This document shows positions 17,335 to 26,295 of a DNA stretch of 64,000 nucleotides, one piece after another; within the stretch, counting starts at the first letter, position 1, and each line of letters opens with the position of its first letter. The stretch is taken from assembly GCA_934796775.1 (NCBI GenBank), contig CAKVPH010000002.1:101475-165474 (forward strand). Reading direction: 5' to 3'. This stretch comes from an uncultured Clostridia bacterium. Lineage in GTDB: Bacteria > Bacillota > Clostridia > Christensenellales > Borkfalkiaceae. The position numbers were made by a program, and so were the translations under genes. Below the pieces are notes generated by a model, which had not been told where the DNA came from, searched no databases, and saw only the letters and a list, made by a program, of their open reading frames with translations.

Positions 17335-17907
17335 ATGAAATTACTTGAAGAAAAAATACTTAAAGAAGGGAAAGTTTTAAAGGGAGATATTCTTAAAATC
17401 GACGGGTTTTTGAACCACCAGATGGACGTCGATTTTTTGGACAAGCTTGCAAAAGAAATATATGAAAACTTCAAAAACCGCGGAATAAACAAGATTCTTA
17501 CCGTCGAGAGTTCGGGAATCGGTCTGGCTTGTCTTACTGCGCGGTTTTTTCATTGCAAAGTTTTAGCCGCAAAAAAAAGCAGGTCGCTCAACATTTCCGA
17601 AAACGTGTACCATTCTACGGCATTTTCGTTCACTCACAAAAAAGAAAATACGATAGTGGTTTCAAAAGAGTATCTTTCGCAGGACGACGTTGTTTTAATT
17701 GTTGACGACTTTTTGGCAAGCGGTAATGCCTGTCTTGCTTTAAGAGACATAGCTCGTCAGGCAGGCGCAACTATAGCGGGCGTTTCGTGCGCGGTAGAAA
17801 AGACCTATCAGGGCGGACGCAAAGCTTTGGAAGATTTAGGGTTAACCGTTGTTTCACTCGCAAAAATCGGCGAAATGAAAGACGGCAAAATAGATTTTAT
17901 CGATTAA
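17335..17907 (+). CDS. xpt: Xanthine phosphoribosyltransferase
   Basis: 190 residues. Type I phosphoribosyltransferase with the PRPP loop VDDFLASG (residues 123-130), preceded by strand VVLI. The N-terminal MKLLEEKILKEGKVLKGDILKIDGFLNHQMD matches the Xpt leader in length and order. It makes XMP from xanthine and PRPP. AGGAGC lies before the ATG. Its guanine riboswitch would shut it off when purines are abundant. It lies about 210 nt before a nucleoside receptor gene. Confidence 0.93.
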   Translation: MKLLEEKILKEGKVLKGDILKIDGFLNHQMDVDFLDKLAKEIYENFKNRGINKILTVESSGIGLACLTARFFHCKVLAAKKSRSLNISENVYHSTAFSFTHKKENTIVVSKEYLSQDDVVLIVDDFLASGNACLALRDIARQAGATIAGVSCAVEKTYQGGRKALEDLGLTVVSLAKIGEMKDGKIDFID

Positions 17908-18032
17908 AAAATCAAATATGTTTCAGTGCCTTACACTTTTTGGGGGTATTGCTTTTTAATTATGGGGGATTGCTTTTTAAGGTAACGCAAAAAACGTTTA
18001 TAATCTTTAAACAAATATCGGTTTAAAGCAGG

Positions 18033-18065
18033 ATTATTTATATTAACAGAATTATTTATATTAAC
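18033..18065. repeat. Short tandem repeat, 18-nt period
   Basis: ATTATTTATATTAAC occurs at 18033-18047 and 18051-18065. It lies between xpt and the BMP gene. An 8-bp inverted repeat (CTTTAAAC/GTTTAAAG) sits just upstream near 18005-18027. No promoter or second riboswitch was recognised in this 214-nt gap. Confidence 0.85.
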
Positions 18066-18121
18066 TTTAAACAAAATTAACTTGAAACAAATTTTTTGCC
18101 TGCAAGGCAACGGAGGTTTAT

Positions 18122-19420
18122 ATGAAGAAATTAGCGCTACTTTTAGCCGCGGCTATCGCCGTATGCTCACTCGGAAGTTTTTCCGCATGTTCAAACAAAA
18201 AGCCTTTAGTCGGACTTATTTGTCTGCACGGGGACGAGTCTACTTACGACAAAAACTTTATCGATGCATTCAAAGCAGCTTGCAAAGAAAAAGGTCTTAG
18301 CGACAAAGAATACGTTATAAGAACCGGTATCCCTGAAGATGAGAAGTGTTACAATGCCGCAGCCGAACTTGCCGACGCAGGTTGTAAAGCCGTATTTGCC
18401 GATTCTTTCGGACACGAATCTCATATGATGCAGGCAGCCGAAGAATTTCCCGAAGTTCAATTCTGCCACGCTACGGGAACGTCGGCACTTTTAAAGAAAA
18501 ATGAACTTCCCAACTTCCACAACGCTTTTGCTTCTATTTACGAAGGCAGATATCTTTCGGGCGTTGCGGCGGGGCTTAAACTTAAAGAAATGATTGCTAA
18601 CAATTCTTTCCCTGCAAGCTCCAGAAACGAAGACGGCTCCGTTTATATGGAAAACGGAAACTACGTTATCGGTTATGTAGGCGCATATACTTTCGCCGAA
18701 GTTATTTCGGGTTATACCTCATTCTATCTCGGCGTTAAATCCGAAGTTGATAACGTCGTAATGAAAGTTAAATTTACAGGCGAATGGTTAGACGAATCCG
18801 GAGAAAAGACTGCCGCGGAGGAACTTATCAATAACGAAAAAAGCGTTATAATTTCTCAGCATGCAGATTCAAAGGGCGCGCCCACGGCTTGTAAAAACGC
18901 AGGCGTTCCCAACGTTGCGTATAACGTAAGCCTTGCAAAAGACTACTCAAATTCTTTCCTTGTCGCTTCAAAAATTAACTGGCAGCCGTACTTTGAATAT
19001 ATGATCGATTGCGTGCTTAACAATAAACCTATCGAAACCGATAAAATCGGCGGATTAAACGACAATTCCGTTATGATGACTGAGCTTGGCGCATGTGCGG
19101 CCGAAGGCACGCAGGCTAAACTCGACGCAGTAAAAACAAGACTTATAAACGGTACGTTAAAAGTTTTTGATACCTCTAAATTTACCGTAACCGTTCGTCA
19201 GCCCGATCCTTCCGTTAAAGGCGACGGCGGACTTAACGCAAACGCAACCGTAGACGAAAACGGGCATTTAATCTCTTACAAGGTTACTTTCGGAACTACT
19301 ACTGAAAACGTTGTAATAAAAGACGGAGCAAACTATTATTTCGGTGAATCGGTTCATCGTTCCGCTCCTTATTTCGATATTCAGATAGACGGAATCAAAC
19401 TGCTTAATGCAAAATACTGA
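18122..19420 (+). CDS. BMP-family nucleoside-binding lipoprotein (PnrA/NupN-like)
   Basis: 432 residues. Lipobox FSAC lipidates C23. The mature part is a PnrA/BMP substrate receptor: VGLICLHGDESTYDKNFIDAF after the signal, GCKAVFADSFGHE, GVAAGLKLKE and NWQPYFEYMI. Such receptors bind purine nucleosides. GGAGG lies before the ATG. It is the receptor for the ATPase and two permeases that follow, the order of the B. subtilis nupNOPQ guanosine importer. Its position behind the guanine riboswitch supports purine nucleoside uptake. Confidence 0.9.
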   Translation: MKKLALLLAAAIAVCSLGSFSACSNKKPLVGLICLHGDESTYDKNFIDAFKAACKEKGLSDKEYVIRTGIPEDEKCYNAAAELADAGCKAVFADSFGHESHMMQAAEEFPEVQFCHATGTSALLKKNELPNFHNAFASIYEGRYLSGVAAGLKLKEMIANNSFPASSRNEDGSVYMENGNYVIGYVGAYTFAEVISGYTSFYLGVKSEVDNVVMKVKFTGEWLDESGEKTAAEELINNEKSVIISQHADSKGAPTACKNAGVPNVAYNVSLAKDYSNSFLVASKINWQPYFEYMIDCVLNNKPIETDKIGGLNDNSVMMTELGACAAEGTQAKLDAVKTRLINGTLKVFDTSKFTVTVRQPDPSVKGDGGLNANATVDENGHLISYKVTFGTTTENVVIKDGANYYFGESVHRSAPYFDIQIDGIKLLNAKY

Positions 19421-19465
19421 TAGAGGAATGTTTTTTTCTGAATAAAAATACTTAAAACCGTTAAT

Positions 19466-19491
19466 AAGGCGGAGCAATTCGGCTCCGCCTT
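19466..19491 (+). other. Intercistronic hairpin without strong U-tract
   Basis: AAGGCGGAGC, loop AATTCG, GCTCCGCCTT: a perfect 10-bp GC-rich stem after the receptor gene. It is followed by AAACGATTTTTAAAA. It may lower expression of the ATPase and permeases relative to the receptor. Confidence 0.75.
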
Positions 19492-19547
19492 AAACGATTT
19501 TTAAAAGATAAAATGCGCATTTAACACGAAATTAAAAAATCAATAAA

Positions 19548-21095
19548 ATGAGTGACAATATAGCAATACAACTAAAAAACATATCAAAAAGTTTCGGTGC
19601 GGTTACCGCGAATAAAAACGTAAATTTAGACGTAAAAGAAGGCGAAATACTTGCAATTCTGGGCGAAAACGGAAGCGGAAAAACCACGCTTATGAATATG
19701 ATTGCGGGAATTTACTTTCCGGATTCGGGCAGTATTGAAATCAACGGCTCCGAAGTCGTAATAAAATCGCCTAAAGACGCATTCGATCATAAAATCGGAA
19801 TGGTCCATCAGCATTTTAAACTGATAGACGTATTTTCCGCAACCGAAAACGTAGTTTTAGGCAACGAAGAAAAGTTGAATTTAAAAGAGACAAAAAAACG
19901 TATCGAAGATATGAAGGAAAGATACGGTTTTATCATAGATCCCGATAAAAAGGTGTACGAAATGTCCGTATCCGAAAAGCAGACGGTAGAAATAGTCAAA
20001 GTGCTTTATCGCGGAGCGGATATACTTATTCTGGACGAGCCTACCGCGGTGCTTACGCCCGGCGAAATTGAAAAACTTTTCGGCGTTTTAAGAAAAATGA
20101 AAGCCGACGGCAAATCCATTATAATCATAACGCATAAACTTAACGAAGTTATGTCATTGTCCGACAGGGTTGCGGTACTCAGAAAAGGCGAGCATATAGC
20201 TACCGTAAATACTGCCGAAACCGACGAAAAGCAACTTACCGAAATGATGGTGGGCGAAAAGGTCGAACTTAACATAGTCAGACCTGAGCCTGTCGATCCC
20301 GTAAAGCGGCTTGAAGTAGAACATTTGTCTGTTGTAAATCACGAAGGCGTTACCGTGCTTGACGACGTGAATTTTTGCGCATACAGCGGCGAAATTTTAG
20401 GTGTAGCCGGTATTGCGGGAAGCGGACAGAGAGAACTTCTTGAAAGTATTGCCGGTTTAAACAGAACAAAAGCCGGTTCGTCGGTTATATACTATCCGCC
20501 AAAAAGCGATACAAGCGAACAACTTATAGGTAAATCGCCCGCAAAAATCAGAGAACTCGGAGTAAGGCTTTCTTTCGTTCCCGAAGACAGACTTGGTATG
20601 GGCTTAGTCGGGAATATGGGAATATCCGATAACATGATGTTAAGGTCTTACAAAAACGGGCATTCGTTATTTTTAGATAAAAAGTCGCCGGCGGCACTCG
20701 CTCAGAAAATAGTGGAAAATTTAAAAGTTTCCACGCCGGATAATAAAACTCCGGTAAGAAGATTGTCGGGCGGAAACGTTCAGAAGGTTTTAGTCGGGCG
20801 CGAAATAGCCTCAACGCCGACCGTTTTAATGGCTGCTTATCCCGTCCGCGGACTTGATATAAACACATCATACACAATATATAATCTTTTGACCGAGCAA
20901 AAAAAGAGCGGCGTTGCCGTTATTTTTGTGGGAGAAGATCTCGACGTTTTGTTGGCTCTGTGCGATAGGGTGCTTGTAGTTTGCGGCGGAAAGATTTCAG
21001 GTGTATTAGACGGAAGAACCGCCACCAAAGAGCAGGTAGGCGCGCTTATGGTAAAAAACACGAAAGCCGATAAGGAGGTTGCATATGAAAATTAG
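19548..21095 (+). CDS. ABC transporter ATPase, tandem NBD, nucleoside importer (NupO-like)
   Basis: 515 residues with two nucleotide-binding domains, as in ribose/nucleoside importers. NBD1 has Walker A GENGSGKT (39-46), signature SVSEKQ and Walker B ILILDEP. NBD2 is degenerate in its Walker A (GIAGSGQRELL) but keeps RLSGGNVQKV and a Walker B-like VLMAAYPVRGLD in which the usual catalytic pair is absent. No Shine-Dalgarno is visible before the ATG at 19548, which may keep its level low. The next gene starts inside its last codons. Confidence 0.9.
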   Translation: MSDNIAIQLKNISKSFGAVTANKNVNLDVKEGEILAILGENGSGKTTLMNMIAGIYFPDSGSIEINGSEVVIKSPKDAFDHKIGMVHQHFKLIDVFSATENVVLGNEEKLNLKETKKRIEDMKERYGFIIDPDKKVYEMSVSEKQTVEIVKVLYRGADILILDEPTAVLTPGEIEKLFGVLRKMKADGKSIIIITHKLNEVMSLSDRVAVLRKGEHIATVNTAETDEKQLTEMMVGEKVELNIVRPEPVDPVKRLEVEHLSVVNHEGVTVLDDVNFCAYSGEILGVAGIAGSGQRELLESIAGLNRTKAGSSVIYYPPKSDTSEQLIGKSPAKIRELGVRLSFVPEDRLGMGLVGNMGISDNMMLRSYKNGHSLFLDKKSPAALAQKIVENLKVSTPDNKTPVRRLSGGNVQKVLVGREIASTPTVLMAAYPVRGLDINTSYTIYNLLTEQKKSGVAVIFVGEDLDVLLALCDRVLVVCGGKISGVLDGRTATKEQVGALMVKNTKADKEVAYEN

Positions 21096-22185
21096 TTCCG
21101 AGCGCGAACCGCTCTTTCATATAACCAAGCGCGGCGACATGCTAAAAAGGCATAAGATTTTAATTTATGCCGTCGCAATAGCGGGAAGTATGATTTTAAG
21201 CTCCGTAATATGCGCCATAGCATCTGGCGAAAATCCTTTTTCCGTGTTATTATCCATGATTTCGGGTCCGTTTCTTACCGAACGTAAAATATGGGTATTT
21301 TTAAAGGATTTATCCTTGCTTTTAATCGTTTCGTTCGGCGTTTTAGCGTCATTTAAAATGCACTTTTGGAATTTAGGTGCGAACGGACAGATACTCGCGG
21401 GGTGTTTGGCAGCAAGTGCTTGCATGTTTTTGCTCGGCGGAAAAATGCCCGACGGCGTCCTTAATATAATAATGGTTGTATCCGCAATACTTGCAGGGGC
21501 AATCTGGGCGGTTATTCCCGCAATATTCAAAGCGTTTTTTAACACTAACGAGTCGCTGTTTACTCTTATGATGAACTATATTGCAGAAGTTTTAGTCGCT
21601 TATTTTATAACGCTTTGGGTAAACGACGGATCTAATATTCTTCGTCCTATGGCAAACGGAAGGCTTCCCGTTCTTTTCGATAATAAATATATGCTCCCCA
21701 TTTTGGTTGCCGCAATAATTTCGGCTGCAATAACCATATATTTAAAATACAGCAAACACGGATATGAAATTTCGGTTGTGGGCGAAAGTCTTAACACGGC
21801 AAAATACATAGGTATTAACGTTAAAAAAGTAGTTATAAGAACGCTTGTTTTATCGGGTGCCGTATGCGGAATTGCAGGGCTTATTTTATCCGGCGGTATA
21901 AATTACACTATGAGTGCGCAGATGCACAACGGACTTGGTTTTACCGCCATAATGACCTCGTGGCTTGCAAAATTCAATCCTCTTATGATGATCGCAACCT
22001 GTTTTTTAATCACGTTTTTATCAAACGGAATGAGCCAGGTAAGAATGGATTTCGGTTTTACAAACGATTCGATTTCAAATATCGTTCTCGGCATAATTTA
22101 TTTTTGCATAATTGCATGCGACTTTTTTATAAACTATAAAATAAATTTTGCAAAATCAAAAAACGAAGGAGAAAAAGCAGAATGA
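21085..22185 (+). CDS. ABC nucleoside permease 1 (NupP-like)
   Basis: 366 residues from the ATG at 21085, with AAGGAGG 6 nt upstream; an in-frame TTG at 21079 overlaps that site. The gene starts 8 nt inside the end of the ATPase gene. About ten hydrophobic segments, with NLGANGQILAG and the RTLVLSGAVCGIAGLILSGG region of BPD_transp_2 permeases. It forms the channel with the next subunit. Confidence 0.9.
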   Translation: MKISSEREPLFHITKRGDMLKRHKILIYAVAIAGSMILSSVICAIASGENPFSVLLSMISGPFLTERKIWVFLKDLSLLLIVSFGVLASFKMHFWNLGANGQILAGCLAASACMFLLGGKMPDGVLNIIMVVSAILAGAIWAVIPAIFKAFFNTNESLFTLMMNYIAEVLVAYFITLWVNDGSNILRPMANGRLPVLFDNKYMLPILVAAIISAAITIYLKYSKHGYEISVVGESLNTAKYIGINVKKVVIRTLVLSGAVCGIAGLILSGGINYTMSAQMHNGLGFTAIMTSWLAKFNPLMMIATCFLITFLSNGMSQVRMDFGFTNDSISNIVLGIIYFCIIACDFFINYKINFAKSKNEGEKAE

Positions 22186-23147
22186 ACGTTTCGTTTATAG
22201 TTAGTTCAATAGCCATCGGAATGGTTTTTCTCTATGGCTGCGTTGGCGAAATTATTATTGAAAAAGCAGGACATCTTAATCTCGGACTTCCGGGCGTAAT
22301 GTGTATGGGAACGGCAGGCGGTTGTACGGGCGTTTATCTGTATATGAGCCTTTTGTCTGAAAACGCCGCTCCGTCTTATATACTTTTATTGTTATTCGCA
22401 CTCGTATTCTGTTTTATTTTTGCAGGATTTGCAGGGCTTATCTATGCGTTTTTTACCGTATCGCTCAGGTGTAATCAAAATATTACGGGCTTGGCGCTTA
22501 CCACTTTCGGAACGGGCTTTACTCAGTTCGTAATGGATTCCTTAGACAGAAGTTCTTTTTCCGATGCCGCTACGGTATTATCCAAAGGTTTGCCTTTTGC
22601 CTCCGCTCTCGGCGATTTCGGCTCGATATTTTTATCGCACGGTATTTTAGTTTACCTTGCAATCGGTTTGGCAATAGCTACTTCCATAATATTAAAGCGC
22701 ACAAAAGTCGGACTTTATCTTCGCGCCATAGGCGAAAATCCCGCTACGGCTGATGCCGCAGGTATAAACGTAACCGCTTATAAATATGTGGCGATTTTAG
22801 TCGGCTGTATGGTGGCGGGCTTAGGCGGATTCTTTTACATTATGGACTTTTTAAAGGGCAGTTGGGAAAACGCTTCCGCTATAGAAGCTTTCGGTTGGCT
22901 GTCCATCGCGCTGGTAATTTTCACCGTCTGGAAACCCGATTTATCAATAATAGGCTCCATAGTATTCGGCGCGCTGTATTTAACTTCGATATCGGTAAGC
23001 GGAATAAGTTTTTCGCAGATGAAAATTTTAAAGATAATACCGTACGCAATAACCGTTTTAGTTCTTATAGGAACAAGTATTTTTGGCGGTAAAAACGTTC
23101 AGGCACCCGCCTCTCTCGGTCTGAATTATTTCAGAGAAGAAAGATAA
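22182..23147 (+). CDS. ABC nucleoside permease 2 (NupQ-like)
   Basis: 321 residues, overlapping the previous gene by 4 nt (ATGA). BPD_transp_2 family: EIIIEKAGHLNLGLPGVMCMG near the N-terminus, a LRAIGENPATADAAGINVTAYK cytoplasmic loop, and about ten hydrophobic segments. Last gene of the purine importer and followed by a strong terminator. Confidence 0.9.
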   Translation: MNVSFIVSSIAIGMVFLYGCVGEIIIEKAGHLNLGLPGVMCMGTAGGCTGVYLYMSLLSENAAPSYILLLLFALVFCFIFAGFAGLIYAFFTVSLRCNQNITGLALTTFGTGFTQFVMDSLDRSSFSDAATVLSKGLPFASALGDFGSIFLSHGILVYLAIGLAIATSIILKRTKVGLYLRAIGENPATADAAGINVTAYKYVAILVGCMVAGLGGFFYIMDFLKGSWENASAIEAFGWLSIALVIFTVWKPDLSIIGSIVFGALYLTSISVSGISFSQMKILKIIPYAITVLVLIGTSIFGGKNVQAPASLGLNYFREER

Positions 23148-23164
23148 AACCAAATAAAAATAAT

Positions 23165-23204
23165 AAGGTCGTATTTCCGCGGTGGCGGGAATACGACCTT
23201 TTTT
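23165..23204 (+). terminator. Intrinsic terminator of the purine importer operon
   Basis: AAGGTCGTATT-CCGC (23165-23180) pairs with GCGG-AATACGACCTT (23185-23200), followed by TTTTTT. Confidence 0.92.
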
Positions 23205-23291
23205 ATACACATACTTGAGCATTGTATTTTTTTAAAATTTGTTTTTTACTTGTAAATTTGTTGTTTTTGTGTTATAATTTTTAAAGAAAAA

Positions 23292-24146
23292 TTATTTAAC
23301 CGCGCGCATATTGCATTCGCTCACGTTTAAAACGGTTTCGCCGTCTATCTGCAATGCAACGGGGCGGTCGAATTGTACGGTAATATCTTTACCGGTAATA
23401 ACTTCAACCACTTTGCTCTTTTTAACGTGTTCGCCTTTAAATATGGACGGGAAAACGCTTAAAGCCTGAAGCTTGCTTCTGGTGTGATATACCATAACCG
23501 AAAGCGTGCCGTCGCCAAGTCTGTTTTGCTTGGGGGTGGGAATCATTCCGCCGCCGTAGTATCTGCCGTTCATAGTGGGGGCAAGCCAAACGCTTTGGAA
23601 TTCGTATTTTTTGCCGTCTACGGTGATAATCGCGTTTGTGGGTTTATATTTAAAAAGTAAACCTTTAATGGCTATACCCGCATAGTTTACGGGCTTATCC
23701 GATTTTTGGCGTTGAATGTCGCCTATCTCACAACAATATCCGTCTATGCCGTAACCTATGCCGTTTAAAAATCTGCAAGTTTTTCCTTTTACCGTTACAA
23801 GCGGAAGATCCGTTATATAATTATTTAAAGGAATAAGAGTTTCTCCCGTATCGTCATCGCAAACGTCTTTATAAAAGTCGTTCCCGCTACCCGTGGGGTA
23901 ATATAGAATTTTATTTGGAATTTTCATTCCGTCGATTTTGTTAATAAAGCGGTTAAGCGTGCCGTCGCCGCCGCATACGATTATTTTGTCGTCTGAGCCG
24001 AGCGCGGATATGTATTCGGTATAGGGTTCGCTTGTTAGGTCTGCAAATTCTACGCTGCCGTCGGTCAGTTTTTCTTTTAAAGTTTCGGCTTTCTTTTTGC
24101 CGGTGTTGCTGTGCGCTAAGGGATTGAATAAAACAAGATATTTCAT
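23292..24146 (-). CDS. Diacylglycerol/lipid kinase, YegS/DgkB type
   Basis: 284 residues. Diacylglycerol-kinase catalytic domain with the nucleotide-binding GGDGTLNRF (GGDGT at 59-63) after VLFNPLAHSNTG, and YYPTGSGNDFYKD, the second family signature. The C-terminal beta-sandwich holds DGTLSVMVYH and LQIDGE. Such soluble enzymes recycle diacylglycerol released by cell-envelope synthesis. Monocistronic; it faces the purine operon tail to tail and is divergent from the two-component system. AGAAGGAT precedes the ATG. Confidence 0.88.
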   Translation of the reverse strand: MKYLVLFNPLAHSNTGKKKAETLKEKLTDGSVEFADLTSEPYTEYISALGSDDKIIVCGGDGTLNRFINKIDGMKIPNKILYYPTGSGNDFYKDVCDDDTGETLIPLNNYITDLPLVTVKGKTCRFLNGIGYGIDGYCCEIGDIQRQKSDKPVNYAGIAIKGLLFKYKPTNAIITVDGKKYEFQSVWLAPTMNGRYYGGGMIPTPKQNRLGDGTLSVMVYHTRSKLQALSVFPSIFKGEHVKKSKVVEVITGKDITVQFDRPVALQIDGETVLNVSECNMRAVK

Positions 24147-24167
24147 ATATATCCTTCTGTGTTACTT

Positions 24168-24196
24168 ATTATATTTTTTTAATATAAGCAATACAA
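24168..24196 (-). promoter_or_regulatory. Sigma-A promoter of the lipid kinase gene
   Basis: On the minus strand: TTGTAT (24196-24191), 17-nt spacer, TATAAT (24173-24168). Confidence 0.7.
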
Positions 24197-24314
24197 TCGT
24201 GTTTCTTTTGTTTTAATTATATTATAATAATAAAGCATTCAGGCTTTAAAGTAAACTTATTTTTAGTAATAAAAAGCAAACAAAATTTCAATTATTCTTG
24301 AATTTTGCGTAATT

Positions 24315-24340
24315 ATTATATGCAAAAATTATATGCAAAA
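24315..24340. repeat. Perfect tandem duplication, 2 x 13 bp
   Basis: ATTATATGCAAAA at 24315-24327 and again at 24328-24340, immediately before the ribosome site of the response-regulator gene. Confidence 0.93.
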
Positions 24341-24356
24341 TTACGGAGGAAAAAAC

Positions 24357-25037
24357 ATGTTTAAAATAATTATCGCCGAGGACGATTCAGAGCTTCGCCA
24401 ACTTTTCAGCCGCATTCTTACCAAAAACGGCTATCAGGTAAAAGAAGTTTCAAACGGAGCGGAAGCAATAGAAGCTCTCGATAAAGAATATTATGATTTA
24501 ATAATTTCGGATATCATGATGCCCGTAATGGACGGGTATAAACTTGTTTCCACTCTGCGCGAGCAGGAGAACAAAATCCCCGTGCTTATGGTAACCGCAA
24601 AAGACGCTTTCGACGATATGAAGCAAGGCTTTTTATCCGGCTCGGACGATTATATGGTAAAACCCGTAAACGTAAACGAGTTGGTGTTAAGGGTTGCGGC
24701 GCTCTTAAGGCGCGCGCAGATGATGAACGAACGCAGGCAGGTCATAGGCGGTACCGTTATGGAATGCGATTCGCTCACCGTAACTTCGGGCGACGAAAGC
24801 ATGATTTTGCCGCAGAAAGAATTTATGCTGTTATATAAAATGGCGTCTTTTCCGGGGCGCATATTTACTCGTCAGCAACTTATGGACGAAATATGGGGGT
24901 ATTCGTCTAACGGCGTAAAAGGTGACACTCACACCGTAGACGTGCATATCGGACGGCTTCGCGAAAAGTTCAGGGGATCGCCTGATTTTGAAATAGTAAC
25001 TATTCGCGACGTCGGCTATAAGGTTGTTAAAAAGTAG
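24357..25037 (+). CDS. OmpR/PhoB-family response regulator
   Basis: 226 residues from the ATG at 24357, with CGGAGGA 6 nt upstream; an in-frame ATG at 24333 falls inside a tandem repeat and lacks a ribosome site. Receiver domain with acidic pocket E8-D9-D10, phosphoacceptor D52, T80 and K102. The C-terminal winged helix ends DTHTVDVHIGRLREKF and IRDVGYKV. Its cognate kinase follows after 11 nt. Target genes unknown; the lipid kinase or the lipoprotein at 26296 are nearby possibilities only. Confidence 0.93.
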   Translation: MFKIIIAEDDSELRQLFSRILTKNGYQVKEVSNGAEAIEALDKEYYDLIISDIMMPVMDGYKLVSTLREQENKIPVLMVTAKDAFDDMKQGFLSGSDDYMVKPVNVNELVLRVAALLRRAQMMNERRQVIGGTVMECDSLTVTSGDESMILPQKEFMLLYKMASFPGRIFTRQQLMDEIWGYSSNGVKGDTHTVDVHIGRLREKFRGSPDFEIVTIRDVGYKVVKK

Positions 25038-25048
25038 GATATGCGCAT

Positions 25049-26104
25049 ATGAAAAAACGAGAAAAGCAAATAAAAAAAATAGATAAATCTGCGTCGCTCG
25101 GCAATTTGTGGCTATACTTTATTTTGATAGTTCTTGCAATACTTATAGTTACGGTAATAGTGGCAAGCGCGCTTGCAAAACTCATAAACGATCTTTTGGG
25201 TATAACCATCGAATTTTCTATTTATGCCTGGACGGTGTTGTTCAGCGTTTTAATCGGCGGAACGATGTCCATTTTAATAGGACAAATGTTCTTTTTGCCT
25301 GTTATAAAATTAAGTAACGCAATGAAAAAAGTAGCTTCCGGCGATTTTGGCGTGCGCATGAATTCAAACGGGCGCATACACGAAATAAACGTTATGGCGG
25401 ATAATTTCAACCTTATGGTAAAAGAGCTTGGCGCAACCGAGATTTTACAGTCCGATTTTGTATCCAACGTTTCGCACGAATTTAAAACTCCGCTTGCCGT
25501 TATCGAAGGCTACGCAACGCTTTTGCAGGACAAAACTCTTACCGAAGACGAACGCTCCGCTTATACCGAAAAAATACTTTTAAACACAAAAAGGCTGTCT
25601 AATCTGGTCGGAAATATTTTGCTTTTGTCAAAGGTGGATAATCAGGCTATAATGAGTAAAAAAACTAATTATCGTTTAGACGAGCAAATAAGGCAAACGC
25701 TTGTTTTGTTAGAGCCTAAATGGACGGAGAAAAATCTTGATTTGCAGGCTGATTTAGAAGAAATAAATTATGAAGGCAACGAACAACTTCTGCAACATGT
25801 CTGGATGAATCTTATAGATAACGCAATAAAATTCGATCCTTACGGCGGGCTTTTAAAGCTTACCTTAAAAAAAGAAAACGATAAAATCTTGTTTTCCGTT
25901 GAAGACAGCGGCGAGGGAATTTCGGAAGAAGCAAGCCATCATATTTACGATAAATTTTATCAGGCAGACAGTTCGCACAAAGGCGAGGGTAACGGACTCG
26001 GGCTTTCGCTCGTGAAACGCATTTTAGATATTTCGGGCGGCAGCGTAGAATTTGCAAATCGTGAAGAAGAAGGCAGCATTTTTACGGTAAAACTCGGTAA
26101 ATAA
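25049..26104 (+). CDS. Sensor histidine kinase
   Basis: 351 residues. Two transmembrane helices (about 20-44 and 58-85) with only a ~12-residue extracellular loop, so it probably senses within or near the membrane. HAMP domain ~86-140, then HisKA with FVSNVSHEFKTPL (phospho-H143), N box NLIDNAIKF, G1 DSGEGI and G2 GNGLGLSL. Partner of the response regulator just upstream. The short loop recalls intramembrane-sensing kinases such as those responding to envelope-active peptides; that is inference. Confidence 0.93.
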   Translation: MKKREKQIKKIDKSASLGNLWLYFILIVLAILIVTVIVASALAKLINDLLGITIEFSIYAWTVLFSVLIGGTMSILIGQMFFLPVIKLSNAMKKVASGDFGVRMNSNGRIHEINVMADNFNLMVKELGATEILQSDFVSNVSHEFKTPLAVIEGYATLLQDKTLTEDERSAYTEKILLNTKRLSNLVGNILLLSKVDNQAIMSKKTNYRLDEQIRQTLVLLEPKWTEKNLDLQADLEEINYEGNEQLLQHVWMNLIDNAIKFDPYGGLLKLTLKKENDKILFSVEDSGEGISEEASHHIYDKFYQADSSHKGEGNGLGLSLVKRILDISGGSVEFANREEEGSIFTVKLGK

Positions 26105-26194
26105 AACGCTTTTATAAATTCGGACTTAATACGTTTAAAAAATGTAGCACTCAAACATAATTATTAAGTAAAGAAAAGTTTCAATATTCTTTAC

Positions 26195-26223
26195 TTGACA
26201 AAAATAAATTGTTGTGATATAAT
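26195..26223 (+). promoter_or_regulatory. Consensus sigma-A promoter of the beta-helix lipoprotein
   Basis: TTGACA (26195-26200), 17-nt spacer, TATAAT (26218-26223), with TG extended -10. Both hexamers are perfect, so expression should be strong. A hairpin CAAAAGGC-N5-GCCTTTTG (26240-26260) lies at the start of the leader and may protect the mRNA 5' end. Confidence 0.88.
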
Positions 26224-26295
26224 TTTATGCGCCAAAAAACAAAAGGCAAAAAGCCTTTTGAATTTAGGAATAAAACATAAAACGGAGGTAAAAAA

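Noticed and set aside
23274..23295. AT-only inverted repeat at the end of the lipid kinase gene
   Set aside because: A 9-bp A/T stem is expected by chance in this AT-rich spacer and it overlaps the stop codon.
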